Assembly (NCBI GenBank): GCA_002286715.1
Contig: NSJX01000008.1
Coordinates: forward strand, 273,630-337,629
Source of the DNA: Dentipellis sp. KUC8613
Taxonomy: Eukaryota; Basidiomycota; Agaricomycetes; Russulales; Hericiaceae
Direction of reading: 5' to 3'
Length of the DNA: 64,000 nt
Made by a program: the position numbers and the translations under genes. This document shows positions 1-14,815 of this stretch, in pieces (position 1 is the stretch's first letter; each line of letters opens with the position of its first letter). The notes beneath the pieces are model-generated. The model saw only the letters and a program-made list of their open reading frames with translations, was not told the DNA's origin and did no database searches.

Positions 1-1
1 G

Positions 2-712
2 TCCATCGGCGTCGCCGGCTACTTCGTCTCGAGCTTCGTCCCAGAAGAGCCCATCGCGAACCCCGCGACCGTCGCGCACCAGAACGGATACTCGCAAGCC
101 AAGTTTGTCGCCGAACGTATCATCGACCGCGCCGCGCGCGAAACCGGCCTGCGCGCAAGCGTCGTGCGCTGCGGCCAGCTCTCCGGCTCGACCGCGAGCG
201 GCGCATGGAACGAGACGGAGTACATCCCGATCCTGCTGCGCTCGAGCTTCGCCACGGGCACCTTCCCTGAAGGCCTCCCCGACATCCGCTGGGTGCCGAC
301 CGACATCGCCGGCGAGATCGTCGTCGACCTGTCCCTCCACAGGCCCGTCGCCGCGCCGCCGCAGGCGCAGTACTGGCACATCGAGAACCCCGAGACGACC
401 GCGTGGACGGAGGTCGTGCGGCGCGTCGCGGAGCACGGCAAGGGCGCGGTGCGGCTCACGCCCGCGCAGGACTGGCTCGAGGCGCTCCGTCAGATGTCGG
501 TGCGCCGTGCTGGTGACGACGGGACCGGCGGCGGCGCGGTGCCCGAGGCGGTGCGCTTGCTCGACTTTTATACGAAGTATGCGGCCGCGGGCGAGGGCGA
601 GCCGCAGACGGTGCTGGATACGCAGAAGACGGTGTCGGTGTCGCCGCGGCTGGCGTTTGGGAGCGTCGTGCCGTGGCTGGACAAGTATGTGCAGGCGGTG
701 GTGGCGGCGTAG
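2..712 (+). CDS. adenylate-forming reductase (NRPS-like), C-terminal thioester-reductase domain, 5' part outside window
   Basis: The frame is open from base 2 to the stop at 710-712, so only the C-terminal ~236 residues are present. The stretch GYSQAKFVAERII carries the YxxxK catalytic pair of short-chain-dehydrogenase-like thioester reductase domains (NAD_binding_4), followed by RCGQLSG and a typical WVPTDIAGEIVVDL segment. In adenylate-forming reductases and L-aminoadipate reductases this domain reductively releases a carrier-bound acid as an aldehyde with NADPH. The adenylation and carrier domains should lie to the left. The next two genes are a halogenase and an O-methyltransferase, which suggests an aryl-acid reductase in a biosynthetic cluster rather than lysine biosynthesis. 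The substrate cannot be read from this fragment. No intron is visible in this exon. Confidence 0.85.
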   Translation, partial: SIGVAGYFVSSFVPEEPIANPATVAHQNGYSQAKFVAERIIDRAARETGLRASVVRCGQLSGSTASGAWNETEYIPILLRSSFATGTFPEGLPDIRWVPTDIAGEIVVDLSLHRPVAAPPQAQYWHIENPETTAWTEVVRRVAEHGKGAVRLTPAQDWLEALRQMSVRRAGDDGTGGGAVPEAVRLLDFYTKYAAAGEGEPQTVLDTQKTVSVSPRLAFGSVVPWLDKYVQAVVAA

Positions 713-1149
713 ATGTGTGTATATCTGGGATGATTGCTTTCTCTCTGGTGACTTTGAATTGCTTGGACGTATTGTATGGGGTTTATGGTATACATAGAAG
801 ATGATGCAACGGAAGATTACATTTTGTACGATGTCAGTGTATCCAAGAAAGGTTTGGGGATCGTCGTTGGGTATGGCTCGAGGTACGTACTCTACAATGG
901 CCAACGCGATGCCAACCAAGCGATAAGTAGTAGCACTCGGATGTCTACGTATGTATGTGGCCTCGAAGCGCTATACGAACTGATAACAATGCATAATCAT
1001 TGGTAGCTCTGCATAGTTCTAGTCAAACATGTGAGTTGAATCCCATAATGTACAACAACACTAAGAGCACACTACTGAAGCAACATACTGTACAATACAT
1101 ACAGATCGTCCACCTCCATCCATACATTTCACCTCACGCGCCCACCTAC

Positions 1150-4169
<3,020 letters not shown>

Positions 4170-6004
4170 ATGTCGACAACCTCAGCCAAGTCCGAACAGC
4201 TTCGTTCCTTGATTCGTCTCCTCACCGATGCGTCAGAACGCGTCATACAGTCCTGGGAGGCGGATGACGCGGCGTCGACCCAAGAACAGTCCTCGGAGAA
4301 GGTGTATCTCCAAGGTAGCCCCCTGCCATCCAACGAACTCTTTGAGGCCCGCCGAACTGTGGTAGGCGCGGCTGGGATGGTCATGGACCTCGTGCAGGAG
4401 CCTCAGAGCCGCTTGATGGAGATCTGCAGTCAGTATTACGAGGCTAGAGCGTTACACATCGCGGTGGAAAAACGTGTTGCGGACCTGCTGGCCGATGCCG
4501 ATCCCGCGCAAGGCGTTCCCCTCATCGATCTGAGTCGCCAGACTGGGATCAAGGAGCAGAAACTTGGTATGTGCAACGTTCTTGCCTATACGAGAATGAA
4601 ACGCGTGCAGGGTAGAGAAAACAGGAGGATGTTGGCTCCAATTCGCGCGGTGGCGGTCAGCGGCGACGCGCTGCGGAGTTCGAAATGGCCTGCATACCGC
4701 TTTGACTTTCATATTTGTTCATTTATCGTTTTCTGAAACTTCGATGCTGATGTCACTTCACTTTCTCGTCATACAGGGCGAGTGTTGCGCTGCTTGTGCA
4801 CCGTGCATGTTTTTGTCGAGGTTCGGCCAGACCATTTCGCCAATAGTTTCACCAGCAAAGCCCTCATCGGAAATGACTTCCTGAGGGCGTGGATCATGTC
4901 CATGTACGTTGATCCTCTATAGGATGGACCCTTTGCAATAAGCGGAATAATCATATTGACTTGTTTCATCCAGGGGCCAAATCCAATACTCGTCATCGAA
5001 CAAACTCCCTGAAGTTCTGTTTGACCCCGTTCGGGGGCAGTCTGAGTCCGACTTGGATTGCGCATTTCAGGAAGCGGCTGGGACCAAACTCACCTGGTGG
5101 GAATGGCTGCGTCAACCCATCCAGAAGGCCGATGGGTCCACCGGTCCTCGTCCTGATTTGGAGATTTTCAACTTAGCTATGATTGGGGGCGGACGCGTCT
5201 TCGGACCCCCGTTGTACGGCGGTAAGTGTACCATGTCCTAATTGCGTTAACCTGGGAAGAAAGTCCTCAACTTGCGTACTAGATTACCCCTGGGCTACTC
5301 TGGGCTCGGCCACCGTGGTGGACGTTGGTGGAGGAATCGGTTAGTTCGTTCACGTAAATTCCCCTTGCGATAACAAATTAATGGCGTACGCCTCGTAGGA
5401 GGCATGAGTCTTGATCTCGCGAAGAAGTTCCCCAACTTGAAGTTCGTGGTGCAGGACCGCTCTCCGGTCATCGCCCAGGCGAGGGCCGTCTGGCAACGGG
5501 AACAACCCGATGCTCTCGAGTCGCAACGTACACAGCTCATGGCGCACGATTTCTTCGCAGAGCAACCTGTGAAGGGCGCCGAAATCTACAACTTACGCTA
5601 CATCCTGTGAGTGTGTCCAATTTGCCATCAAGGGTATTTTGGCGCTGACATACGATAGCCACGACTGGGATGACGAGGCCTGTGTTCGCATCTTGTCGTC
5701 TATTCGTCCGGCACTAGTCGGTAGTCCCAATTCTCGTATTCTAGTGTGCGATCAAGTCATGAACACCACCTGTGGATCTCCGTCAATCTCATCAGCACCT
5801 GCACCCCTCCTCGCCAACTATGGTTACGCCGTTCGCTTCGCACACATGCGCGATCTCAACATGATGGCGGAATTCAATGGTCGCGAGCGGACGCCTGAAG
5901 ACCTTCAGACACTCGCGAAGCGGTCTGGTCTCCAGGTCTCGAAGATCTGGCCGTGCAGAGGCCTGGTGTGGATCACGGAGCTGCGGATTCTCGACGACGC
6001 TTGA
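4170..6004 (+). CDS. class I SAM-dependent O-methyltransferase (plant-type OMT family)
   Basis: Six exons (4170-4566, 4777-4903, 4974-5221, 5283-5339, 5399-5606, 5659-6004) give 460 aa with frame preserved. The N-terminal dimerisation/winged-helix part runs to about residue 230. The SAM-binding motif I is VDVGGGIG across the exon 4-5 junction, followed by FVVQDRSPV (the acidic residue of motif II) and HDWDDEACVRIL, which carries the presumed catalytic histidine region of Methyltransf_2 enzymes. The C-terminal motif is RSGLQVSKIWPCRG. Such enzymes methylate phenolic hydroxyls of aromatic or polyketide substrates. ATG 4170 is preferred; an in-frame ATG at 4053 would add 39 unconserved residues. 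The gene neighbours the halogenase, 715 bp away and divergent, so the two may share a promoter. Confidence 0.9.
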
Positions 6005-7630
6005 CAGGTGTTTTTTTCTCCAATCGAATTGAATCTCGTGTATTATAATGACCCCGTACATATGTTTTCTTTACGTGGTGCCCAGACGTATACATGAAGG
6101 CTCGTTGGTCGTACTTTAGCAATAACTTAGTCCTGGGTTAGTAATGATAACCCAGGCTAGCGGAGCGACCAGCTACAGAGTTTGAAGACGTGGCTTTCCA
6201 ACATAGCCGTGCGACTCGTGTCGGCCCCATGTTCAGTCTAGAAGGAGATACTTCTCCGTGCATATTGGCGCCTAGCCAGTGCTCTCTGATGTTCGTCAAC
6301 ATACTCCAGCTAATCCTCCGCTATCTATTTTGACACGTTCTCGGGAACCGAATATCGAACGCCTTGGGTACTCCTCAGCGCCAGTAAACTCTCGTTAGAA
6401 GGTCATATGACTTCTGCTCATGCATCACTTGGGGAAATCAGTAAGCGTATCGTTACTATTCGTATGCTCTGCCCAAGGCATGGTAAGCTGAAGCTGACTG
6501 GTTCTTAGGAATCATTCCGTAACCAGACTGCTCGGTCAACCTCGACCATCTCCCTTTGGTCTACTCAATTTTACTTGTACCTTTGCTCTGTCATTTGCCA
6601 CGAAGTGTTGACGATTATAGCGGACCCACAGAAAACAGCGTACATGACAGCTATTCAAATGCAACCGTGTACGGTATCGGAGGCGGTCCACGAGGACAGA
6701 ATTGAATACCATCTATGTAGGGCTGCTCCAGCGCCACGACACGTCCAAGAAGTTCTTCCCGTCTTGGTAAAAATTTCAATTTGCAATTGCAATCAACGAG
6801 CTCATGCCGCGTCCATAGGATTGAAAGCTTGTCGTTGTTAATTTTGAGTGCGCTAGGATTTGGGAGACCACAGCTCCGTTGTAATTATACGGCAGCTATG
6901 TACATGTCAAGGAATGTCGTGAGCCCCGTGCGTTTTCTGTAGAGAAAACGATATTCATATCCCCATCGCAGAGGAAGTACTTCTGTCGGTATCAGAAGGA
7001 GCGAAACGGAGCGCGCGCTAGGACGGCGCAATCTGTCGCTGCTGAGGTGCGCACTCTTCGGTGCGTGCCTCTCGGCGGGCGAAAAGACAAGGTGAGGCTG
7101 GTGACGGAATCCTTCACGAAGGAGTTTGAAAGTAATTTGCTGTTGCCCTGTCGAACGCCATGCTCTACCATACAATTATCATGCCAGGTTTGTCTCTGAG
7201 AGCGATCAATCTAATATAAGCCCTTTGTATTGAATCGCAGCACATTCTCCCATGGTAATCCCAGCGTGACTGTGCGAATAGCAGTATCTTCAAGAATATC
7301 GTGATCAACATCATGACGGCCTCCCCACCTATTGTCAAGCTTTCTGATTGCTTCATTGCTAGCTTTCCGTTATTTACAGTTTGTATGTACATGTATATTC
7401 ACACGATTCCGTGGTACACGGAAATGACACTGCCGCAAGGATATGAATTGCGGGGCCACAAGCTCGCCAACCATCCACCAGCACGCTACTCCGCCCACAG
7501 GACCCGCCATTTCTCCGTGAGTTCGCACCGCTCCCTATCGTATGATCTCTTGGGGTATTCAGCAGACGACCCTTTCTTGAAAGCGCCTTAGAAAGCAAGA
7601 TATGGGAGAAGTACTTCGATGCCAGTGTCA
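6005..7630. other. gene-poor intergenic stretch
   Basis: No frame longer than about 100 codons has homology-like features or fitting splice signals. I see no gene, RNA or repeat here. It separates the metabolite genes from the F-box region and may mark the right border of the cluster. Confidence 0.5.
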
Positions 7631-9629
7631 TTACTCCTCCTGTGGCATGAAGTCCCAGATGCTCACACCGCCATGTCTCCATGCGACCGCGATGCGCCCG
7701 GTCTCCTCGTCCATGGCCAAGTGGTATGCGTCCGCTTTCGGATACGCCCCAAATACCATCGTCTTCCCTGCATCATATCGCTCGGCCGCAGTCTCGGCCA
7801 CCGCGCTGGCAGCAAGCGGCGGTCCGTCGGCGCCCGCATCTGCGTCTGCGTGCACAGTCGCTCCAGGCCTCGCTGGTGCCTCTAACAATGGCTGCCGAAG
7901 AACCTTCCCTGCTACACGCTGCCATCCGGTACGCGCGCCAGTCTCAGCACCCGACGACGCGGCTATGCCTGTCTCCGCCTGTGAGTCTGTCCACAAGGCC
8001 GTCCCGTAAGGTCCCACTGATGTGTCCGACACGGTAAATAAATCGAGTGACGAGTACGTGTAGACCGCAAGCGTTGGGGGAAGACAGTAGGGCGAGGCAT
8101 CGTGCTCGGATTGCGTGGACGTGAAGGGGGATGAGATCGCAATGGGTGAAGTATTCGAAGAGCCGGAAGGGACAGCTTGTGGACTCGAAGGCACTAGGAC
8201 GTAGTGGTGAAGCATGTTAATGGGCCAAGGGTACCAGGAGCCGAAGCGCACGAAAATGTTGATAGAGGGCCGCGTGCGGGACGGTGAGTCAGGTGGTGCG
8301 TATGCGTGTACGAGTGGCGACACGCTAATGGTGTCTATGCGCCAGCGCCAGCGATGCTCGGAAGTCGGAAGGAGTACGGTACCCTTCCGTAACAGATTTC
8401 CTTCGTCAATAATGCCTGTCAGATCGATGGAGCTACCCGGAGGTGTGGGGAGAACAGGAGAGGGAGTAAGTTCCGCGACCAGAGGAGTTGTTTCACTTGA
8501 TTCAGGGGATGTTGTGATCAGCGGAGTGGGGAGTGTGAACAGCTTGATTGTAGAGAAACCGAACGTGAGGACAATATCTCGGAGAAGCACCACACGAACT
8601 GTCTCGTTCATCTGACAAAAATATGCACAGGGTGAATAATCTCAAAAAACCTGGATTCGTGCATAGATACTCACATGGGGCGCACGGGGATCTCGCAGTT
8701 CGTAAAGTAGGGCACCGGAACGAGCGTCATACAACCAAATGTTACCTTCCTGGTCCCCAACAGCAAGGACGTGGTCCCTGAGGAGCAGCGGAACACCCCG
8801 TGTTGGAAATTCGCTTAGGGTAACAAATCCCTCTGACTCAACGTCTTGCCTGGTGACATTGCCCACCACAGAGCCAGCGTCTAGTGCGAGAATCGATGTC
8901 GTAAGAACACCCCTAAGGGACGAAAGTCGGTGAACAATGCTGTTGTTCAAGGTGGGAAACACATACTGAGTCGCAGATGCCACTGCTATCAATCCTAGAG
9001 CCCCAAGGGTCTCGTTTACGGCAAATTTCACTGGATGGGTGTAGCGACGCCACGCGACCACGCGGGGTTCAGAACACGACACGTCGACGCAATGGAAGCA
9101 ATGCCTCGGTCCATCTAGAGTCCCTGTGATAGGTTCCGTAGAGGTCAACACATACGCAATATACCGACTCGCATTCCCAGGGCCTGAAATGAAAGCTAGA
9201 CCCGAAGGTATCGCGCGAGAGAACGACGATGAAAGGTCGCGTTTTCGAGTTGCCTGAGGAATCGTTCGGGTCCATGCATCGCGCAGTAAGAGAGAGCGTC
9301 GCACGACGGCTTTGATTTCAGGGGCCGATAGATATGGGATTGGGGTGTCGAGTGGGGGAATGGGTATGAATTTGTCGATGATACAAGTTTGCAGAAGGGT
9401 GTACCAAACCGCTCGCGAGGCCATGAGAAACGCAAGTTCCTTCGAGCACTGAATAACATAGACAGTCTTTCAAAATCCAGTTGTGTCTGAATGAGACTGA
9501 ACATACCTGGCTGAGAGATGCAACGTCCTTGACCTCCAAATCCCGCAGGATAATGAGAAATATGTCTAGTGGGAAAGATAAATGTGAAGCTGGTCCGGCA
9601 GCCACCTCAGTCAGTCGTTCGTTTGACAT
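7631..9629 (-). CDS. F-box domain protein, basidiomycete type
   Basis: Three exons (9629-9507, 9448-8675, 8611-7631) give 625 aa with phase-0 junctions. Residues ~16-40 form an F-box core (LSFPLDIFLIILRDLEV, then DVASLSQ), the Skp1-binding motif of SCF ubiquitin ligases. The body contains short beta-rich segments such as HVLAVGDQEGNIWLYDAR and AVAWRHGGVSIWDF near the end, which look like degenerate WD40 or beta-propeller blades. This is a common architecture in Agaricomycetes (F-box followed by a propeller-like region). The substrate is unknown. An in-frame upstream ATG at 9740 would add 37 residues; I prefer 9629 because it places the F-box close to the start. It is head-to-head with the next F-box gene. 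Confidence 0.75.
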
Positions 9630-10021
9630 GATGCTGTTCGTTGAAGGTAAATTATCGTCGATGGTGAGTCCAGAAAGATGAGGATGCACGACCAAGTCCA
9701 AGGCATGCAGCCCTCCTGCTGCCAGGTGGGAGAGGAACACACGCCCCGGCAGTTGCCGTCGCCTAATTGACGCGTTTTTGGCCCTGGCAGTGGCCCGGCG
9801 ACCGTACGCGTCTCAACCCTCGCCAACCACCAGAGTATACCTTTTATGTCTGCATCTGGGTACGGGATTTTGCTCGTTCTCTTTCAATTGACGTCTCTGA
9901 TGTGGGATACTCCCTACAGAGAGTCCCAGTAGTAAAATGAGAAAAGCCGTCGATTCAGACGCGTCTGAGACCGTGTCAGCGCCGTAGGTGTCTCTAATAT
10001 ATACTCGTCATAAAGAGTAAA
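9630..10021. promoter_or_regulatory. bidirectional promoter between two F-box genes
   Basis: About 390 bp lie between divergent start codons at 9629 (minus) and 10022 (plus). A TATATA stretch lies at 9998-10003, only 19 nt from the plus-strand ATG, so it is an uncertain TATA element. Confidence 0.35.
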
Positions 10022-11709
10022 ATGACACGAGAACCCGACAGCGACGTACAGGCAGAACGTTTGCTGCTCTACCAGGAACTTGACAGCGCTATCAAATCCG
10101 TGAACTCAATTCAAGCCCGGATCAACGCCCTCAGCCCGCTCTCCCGACTCCCGACAGAAATACTGGTGGAAATATTTTGCTGCTTTGCTGCTGTCCAAAA
10201 GCCGGGAGACTCGCGACAAGGATTCACTTACGAGAATGGAAAGGCTGTTACAGTCTCTCGCGACATCAACTTAGGCTGGATCCTCGTAACACACGTTTGC
10301 AGACGGTGGAGGCATATAGCAATTGACTACGCAATGCTCTGGACTCACATTAATTTTGCTCTCGGTTCCGCGTGGACAACCCGGATGATAGAACGCTCAA
10401 GAAAAGCTCCCTTGATCGTCCAGGAATTTCAGGCGGAGAGGATTTTCCACCCTAACATCTGCGAGCAGCTTTGTCTCCAGTCGTCACGTATGCTCGTCCT
10501 CGAGCTTCGCTTGCAGTCATCTACTCTCAAGGCGCTACTATCACACCTGGTCCACGACGCGCCCATGCTTCACACCCTCCGACTCCGTTCTAGCGCCGCG
10601 CAGGCCGAACTGCCTGTGCTCCGCACTCAACTTGATTTGCTTAATCAATTTGCTCCCAACATGCGGAAACTCATTTTGTATAATGTATGCATTCCATGGA
10701 CATCGCGACTTTTCAGCAACCTCGAGCACCTCGAAGTTAAGCTGTCCGCTCGGGAAATGATCAATGGTTTGAAAACGAAATGGGCGTTCAGTGGGAGCCG
10801 ACCCTCCCTGTACTCCTCGAGATACTTCAGACAATGCCCGGTCTCAAGCACCTGCTCTTATTCAATGCAGCAGTGCCAGCCGCGACTACCATGCCAGCCT
10901 CAAGAGAAAGCCGCACTGTCTCACTTCCAAATCTTGTCAATACAATGCTGATAAGCATGCCTGGCGACGTAGCTGCTCTGCTTAATCACTTGGAACTGCC
11001 TAGGACAGCAAGGCTCAAGTTCGCCAGTAACAACGACAATGACCCGGACAACTTCATTCTTTTTACTTCAATATCCAGGCATCTTACGCGTGCGGGAAAA
11101 GAACAATCGCCCATCACAGACCTCCTTATCCGGGACCGAATGGTTTCGCTACTTGTCATAGGAGGCGGAGTGTCGGCCAGTCTGGACGAAGCTGACCAAA
11201 CATTACTCAACATCAGTCTGACTTTTGATTTCGAACGGCTCTCGCAAACACTAGCTTTATTCCTTTCAACACTCCCATTTGAATCTCTACTGTCCTTGTC
11301 CATCGTTGGCGGGTACCACCGTACGCAGGTTCCTTCTTGGCGCGGCATCTTCCAGCGTCTTCACAACGTCACATTCCTCCAAACTACGGTGTCCGGGATA
11401 CTACCATTCGTTGCACACCTCCACGTAGGGGCAGATGAAGTCGTGCTCTTGCCCAACCTTGAAGTCATCAGCATTCCGGACTTCTGGACTTCACTCTCGC
11501 ACTACAGTGACGACGAGCTGCATGCCATTCAGGACAAGATTTACGACATAGTGGAGTCTCGAAAATCTCGTGCGCGTGCCCTGTCGAAACTCGCGCTTTG
11601 GGGCCAAGGTCCAGCGGATTTTGGCACGGATTGGATCGCTCGATTAAAGGAGCTTGTACCGGAGGTTACTGCACAACCGCCTGCCAGACCGGGCCAGTCG
11701 ACCAAGTGA
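10022..11709 (+). CDS. F-box / leucine-rich-repeat-like protein with a reading-frame break near 10740-10790
   Basis: The N-terminus has a helix (QARINALSPL) then the F-box RLPTEILVEIFCCFAAV and the conserved ILVTHVCRRWRHIAID, followed by RNI/LRR-like segments (APMLHTLRLRS, LEHLEV, MPGLKHLLLFNA, LPNLEVISIPDF). The protein is a clear paralogue of the gene at 19289. The first half reads in one frame to about 10770 and the second half in another from 10741 on. Two readings are possible. One is a 56-nt intron 10736-10791 (GT donor, TTCAG acceptor), giving 543 aa. The other is a one-base frameshift. The skipped segment translates to residues resembling the paralogue (NDQWFENE against NENNWIREEN), so I favour a frameshift, either a young pseudogene or a sequence error. 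It is probably an SCF substrate receptor if functional. Confidence 0.75.
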
Positions 11710-12099
11710 CGCAGGTTCAAGTATGTCTTCCCTGTGTTGCCGCTCACATCGTGTTGCGAAGACTCATATCTTATAGTGATATACCCAGATCGGACACATA
11801 CACGATGGCAGGAGCTCAATATTCCGGATTATGGAGATATTCACACTGATTACCGTAACCTAATGTTGCCGAGTTAGTCGTACGAGGCCGAAGATAGGAT
11901 ACTGATGGTTCACACTTCCTGCTGCCTATAACTATTTTTTTGCTCAATTTCGAGGCTAAATTCATTCTGGAAGATCTTGGCGATTGACGTTCGCGTGGAT
12001 TCTCCTCTGTCGTCCTCATATTCAAAATATCCACATTGAGCTGAAATAAGTTATCGTAATACACAAGAATAACGATATACCCGCATGCAACAAATACTT

Positions 12100-12765
12100 T
12101 CAAGACCGGCCCTGCTCTGCTCGAGCCTTGAGAGCTTCCGCCATAGCGCGGAACGCATCTCGCAGCCCCTGCTGCATGAAGAACTTCAGGATATACGCAA
12201 CCGGCCCTCCGAACACTTCGCGCGTCTCGTAGCGCGTCTTCCCGTTGACCTCACTGAGCGTCTGCCAGCGCTCGGCATTCAGAAGCCACCTCGGGAGCGA
12301 CTTGTACACCCACGCGACGCGGTACGCGTCGTGGTCGACGTGCGTGATCAGCTCCATTGTCGAGGAGGAGCTGACCGTGTCGTCCATGGTGGGCGGGATG
12401 TGGACGGTCCCCATGTAGAGCCACTGCCCTTCTGCGACTGTCTGGTCGGCGAGAGGGCGTTTAGAGGCATCGACGATGGTCTGGGAGCGGCTGGGCGGTG
12501 ATCGACGACTTCAGCGTCGCGACGGGGTAGGTAGATCATGGAGCACGCACACAAACGGATTCCTATCGCTGTTGTTGGACATGAGACGTGAGACGAGAGT
12601 TCATGAAACGCACCATTCGCCGTATGCTGGGAAGTCCAGCAGAATCTCCCAAACGCGCTGCCGGGGCGCGTCGATGTCTATCGAGTCGCTGATGGCAACC
12701 ACTCCTTCAGACACAAGAGGCGGAAGGTTGGAAGAGGGCGTGGCAGCCGACATCTGTTCCATCAT
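12100..12765 (-). CDS. SRPBCC (START-like / polyketide cyclase fold) domain protein
   Basis: Three exons (12765-12614, 12562-12551, 12490-12100) give 184 aa; the middle exon is only 12 nt. The spliced product reads [21 protein letters not shown] then NPFVRSQTI, the hallmark start of stand-alone SRPBCC proteins, and later has [17 protein letters not shown] and the C-terminal amphipathic helix [19 protein letters not shown]. The fold forms a hydrophobic cup that binds lipids or other small hydrophobic molecules. No catalytic residues can be assigned, so the ligand is unknown. Without the microexon the frame breaks and the NPFVR motif is lost, which supports it. The neighbours give no pathway hint. 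Confidence 0.82.
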
Positions 12766-14069
12766 ATAATTTACGTGTCCGTCAGTAGCGTAGAAAGCAG
12801 CTTCGGAGCGAATATGCTCCTTACCTTCGTAGTAGTTCGAGTCCGAGACGCGTTCCGTAACGTCGAGTTACACCGTCACTGTTTGCGTTACGATGTGACT
12901 TCAGTGGGACTTGCGTCCGTCCATGATCTCGAGCTGCAGGTTTCTCCACTATAGCTGCCTTGCGCGTACGAATTCTGCTACTGACGGTGCGCAAGCCTGA
13001 CGGGTTGAACTGGGCCACACTTGATACTCAAAAAGCACAGCGTTCAAGTGAAAGGTTTCGAACGGCTGGAACCTGCCCCTCGTCGGCGGAGTCGTCGCAG
13101 CCTTCATATCAGTCAGAAAATGCTACCTGTATGGAGCCAAGAGTGAAGGATAGCGATAAGGTGTTCACCTTTACTTTCGGTACGCTTCACTTGTTTTTGT
13201 CAATTTATCATGTCCATTACTTCAATGAGATTGTTCCATGCCATCTCTCCCGGTCGGCCCTGTGTCCAGAGACAGGCGATGCTGCGGCCGATGCTGCCAC
13301 CCAAGATGGGTCAGAAGTGCGCTCGCTCTGACGCGGACGGCTTCTAGCAGCTCAGGAATAGCTGGCGCATGGATCTCCCTCGATGTGAGAGAGTTGGATG
13401 CAAGCGAGCTACATTACTGCGGACCGGAGCCTTGCCTCCGGCGTCCGTTGCTTTGACCTGACCACATTGACCTGTATCTTATGAGCTCTAGACAATGTCG
13501 AACTATTATTATTCAAATTTAGGGTGGGGCTGTGTCCTGGGCTCGTGGTGAGGTGCTTCGCTTTCGTGAACTGTTGCCCATTCTGACCCTTTATCGAACT
13601 TCAGGCCATACTGCCATCGCTCTGGACGCCAGCTGCACTATTCGAGCCTGTCAAGGTGAACTCGGATCCACCACTACCCGCCAGTCGATCAGCTACTATG
13701 CTTTTCCAAGGTGCGGATCTCGCCGCTTACTGTGGCTTCGGTTATTGTGTTTCGTGCATATCATCAATATGCACGCTTTCTGGTCCAACCTCTGTTGAAA
13801 TATGGATGGGCGAGACAAGATCACAGCCTACCGGCTTCGATCACTTGGTCCTTTTGTTACCGCCATGCCACTGCATGCCACGCCTCGGCGGCTCGGGATT
13901 TGTCGATGTTGAATTGGAGACAATGAAAGTTGGTGGTATAATAGCTCACCTCATCAGCATCCTGTCCAATCAACATTTCCCTCAATCCGAAGACCGTAGG
14001 GTCGCAGGTATGTCGCAGGTCATGCTCGCCTTCCCTACAAGTGCTCACAGACGTTTCAAGTTTATCGTG
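12766..14069. other. intergenic stretch, no gene recognised
   Basis: Open frames here, up to about 120 codons, lack recognisable domains or consistent splicing. Some hydrophobic frames occur at 13600-13900, but I could not build a credible gene. It serves as the 5' region of the SRPBCC gene and of the small Cys/His gene. Confidence 0.4.
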
Positions 14070-14455
14070 ATGTGTGCCGTAGAGATCGTAACACATAGCT
14101 ACAATTACAAGGATTGCGAACATATATATTCAATGGAGGCTAAACCAGCTAGGGTGAGTCCTTTATAGAATCGGCATTGCCTTCTCTGTTGTTGACGACT
14201 CCTTTTGAGAATGCAGGTCGATTGTCAAAGACCCGAGTGCAAGAACAGTAAAAAGCACGCACATGACGCCCGAGAGGACTGCGAATGTACATCCAAGTAA
14301 GTTCCATTAGAGCTTTCTGTCAAGGAATGTAGAGCTCACCTCACTGAAGCTTCAGCTTCAGATATAGGACGAAGGAGAGCGACGCCAAAGAAGGGATTTG
14401 TCCGAAATGCTACAGACTATGGATAAATAACCTCTCTGAATACGGCCGCAAGTGA
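14070..14455 (+). CDS. small Cys/His-rich putative zinc-binding protein (copy A)
   Basis: Three exons (14070-14153, 14217-14296, 14362-14455) give 85 aa with frame kept. It starts MCAVEIV, then DCEH, then DCQRPEC, a KKHAH run, DCEC and a terminal GICPKCYRLWINNL. The regular C/H spacing suggests one or two zinc sites. A second copy on the opposite strand at 17926-18338 shares the order: start MC, CEH, DCxxxxC, HxH, CxC, CPxCxxLW. Short proteins of this look are frequent hypothetical proteins in Agaricomycetes; I know no established function. It is too short and too fragmented by introns to show as one long frame, and I located it by the Cys pattern and splice sites. Confidence 0.65.
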
Positions 14456-14815
14456 ACCCTCGGTTGGAGACACGATATACCACCCCAAGGCCGCCACCTT
14501 CCTTCGTGGACTACTACTTCAGTCAAGCCTATACCTGTATTATACCCTGCCTAATTGTTCGATACCTCACACGTCATCCCCACCTAGCAGTGTTGGCTTT
14601 CATCGTTGTATTTTAGCACGCATCTATATTGTAATCAGGACGCTCGGAACTAGGGTTTGTAGACTCGGGAAAAATAGACGGTTGAATGAGCTCGAGTCGA
14701 TTCCGACTGCGCGCGGTGGCCTGTGCTATTGACGTAATCAGTACTTGCCCGCAACCCTCATCTCACCGAACCAAAGTATACCTCCTACTCGTACTCCTCC
14801 ACCTTCAGAGACGCC

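Noticed and set aside
10744..10791. 48-nt GT-AG segment as an intron in the F-box gene
   Set aside because: Its length is a multiple of three, so it does not correct the frame change seen there.
10867..10878. GCAGTGCCAGCC, identical to the right end of the structured repeat
   Set aside because: It is inside the F-box coding sequence without the left part or the hairpin, so a chance match.
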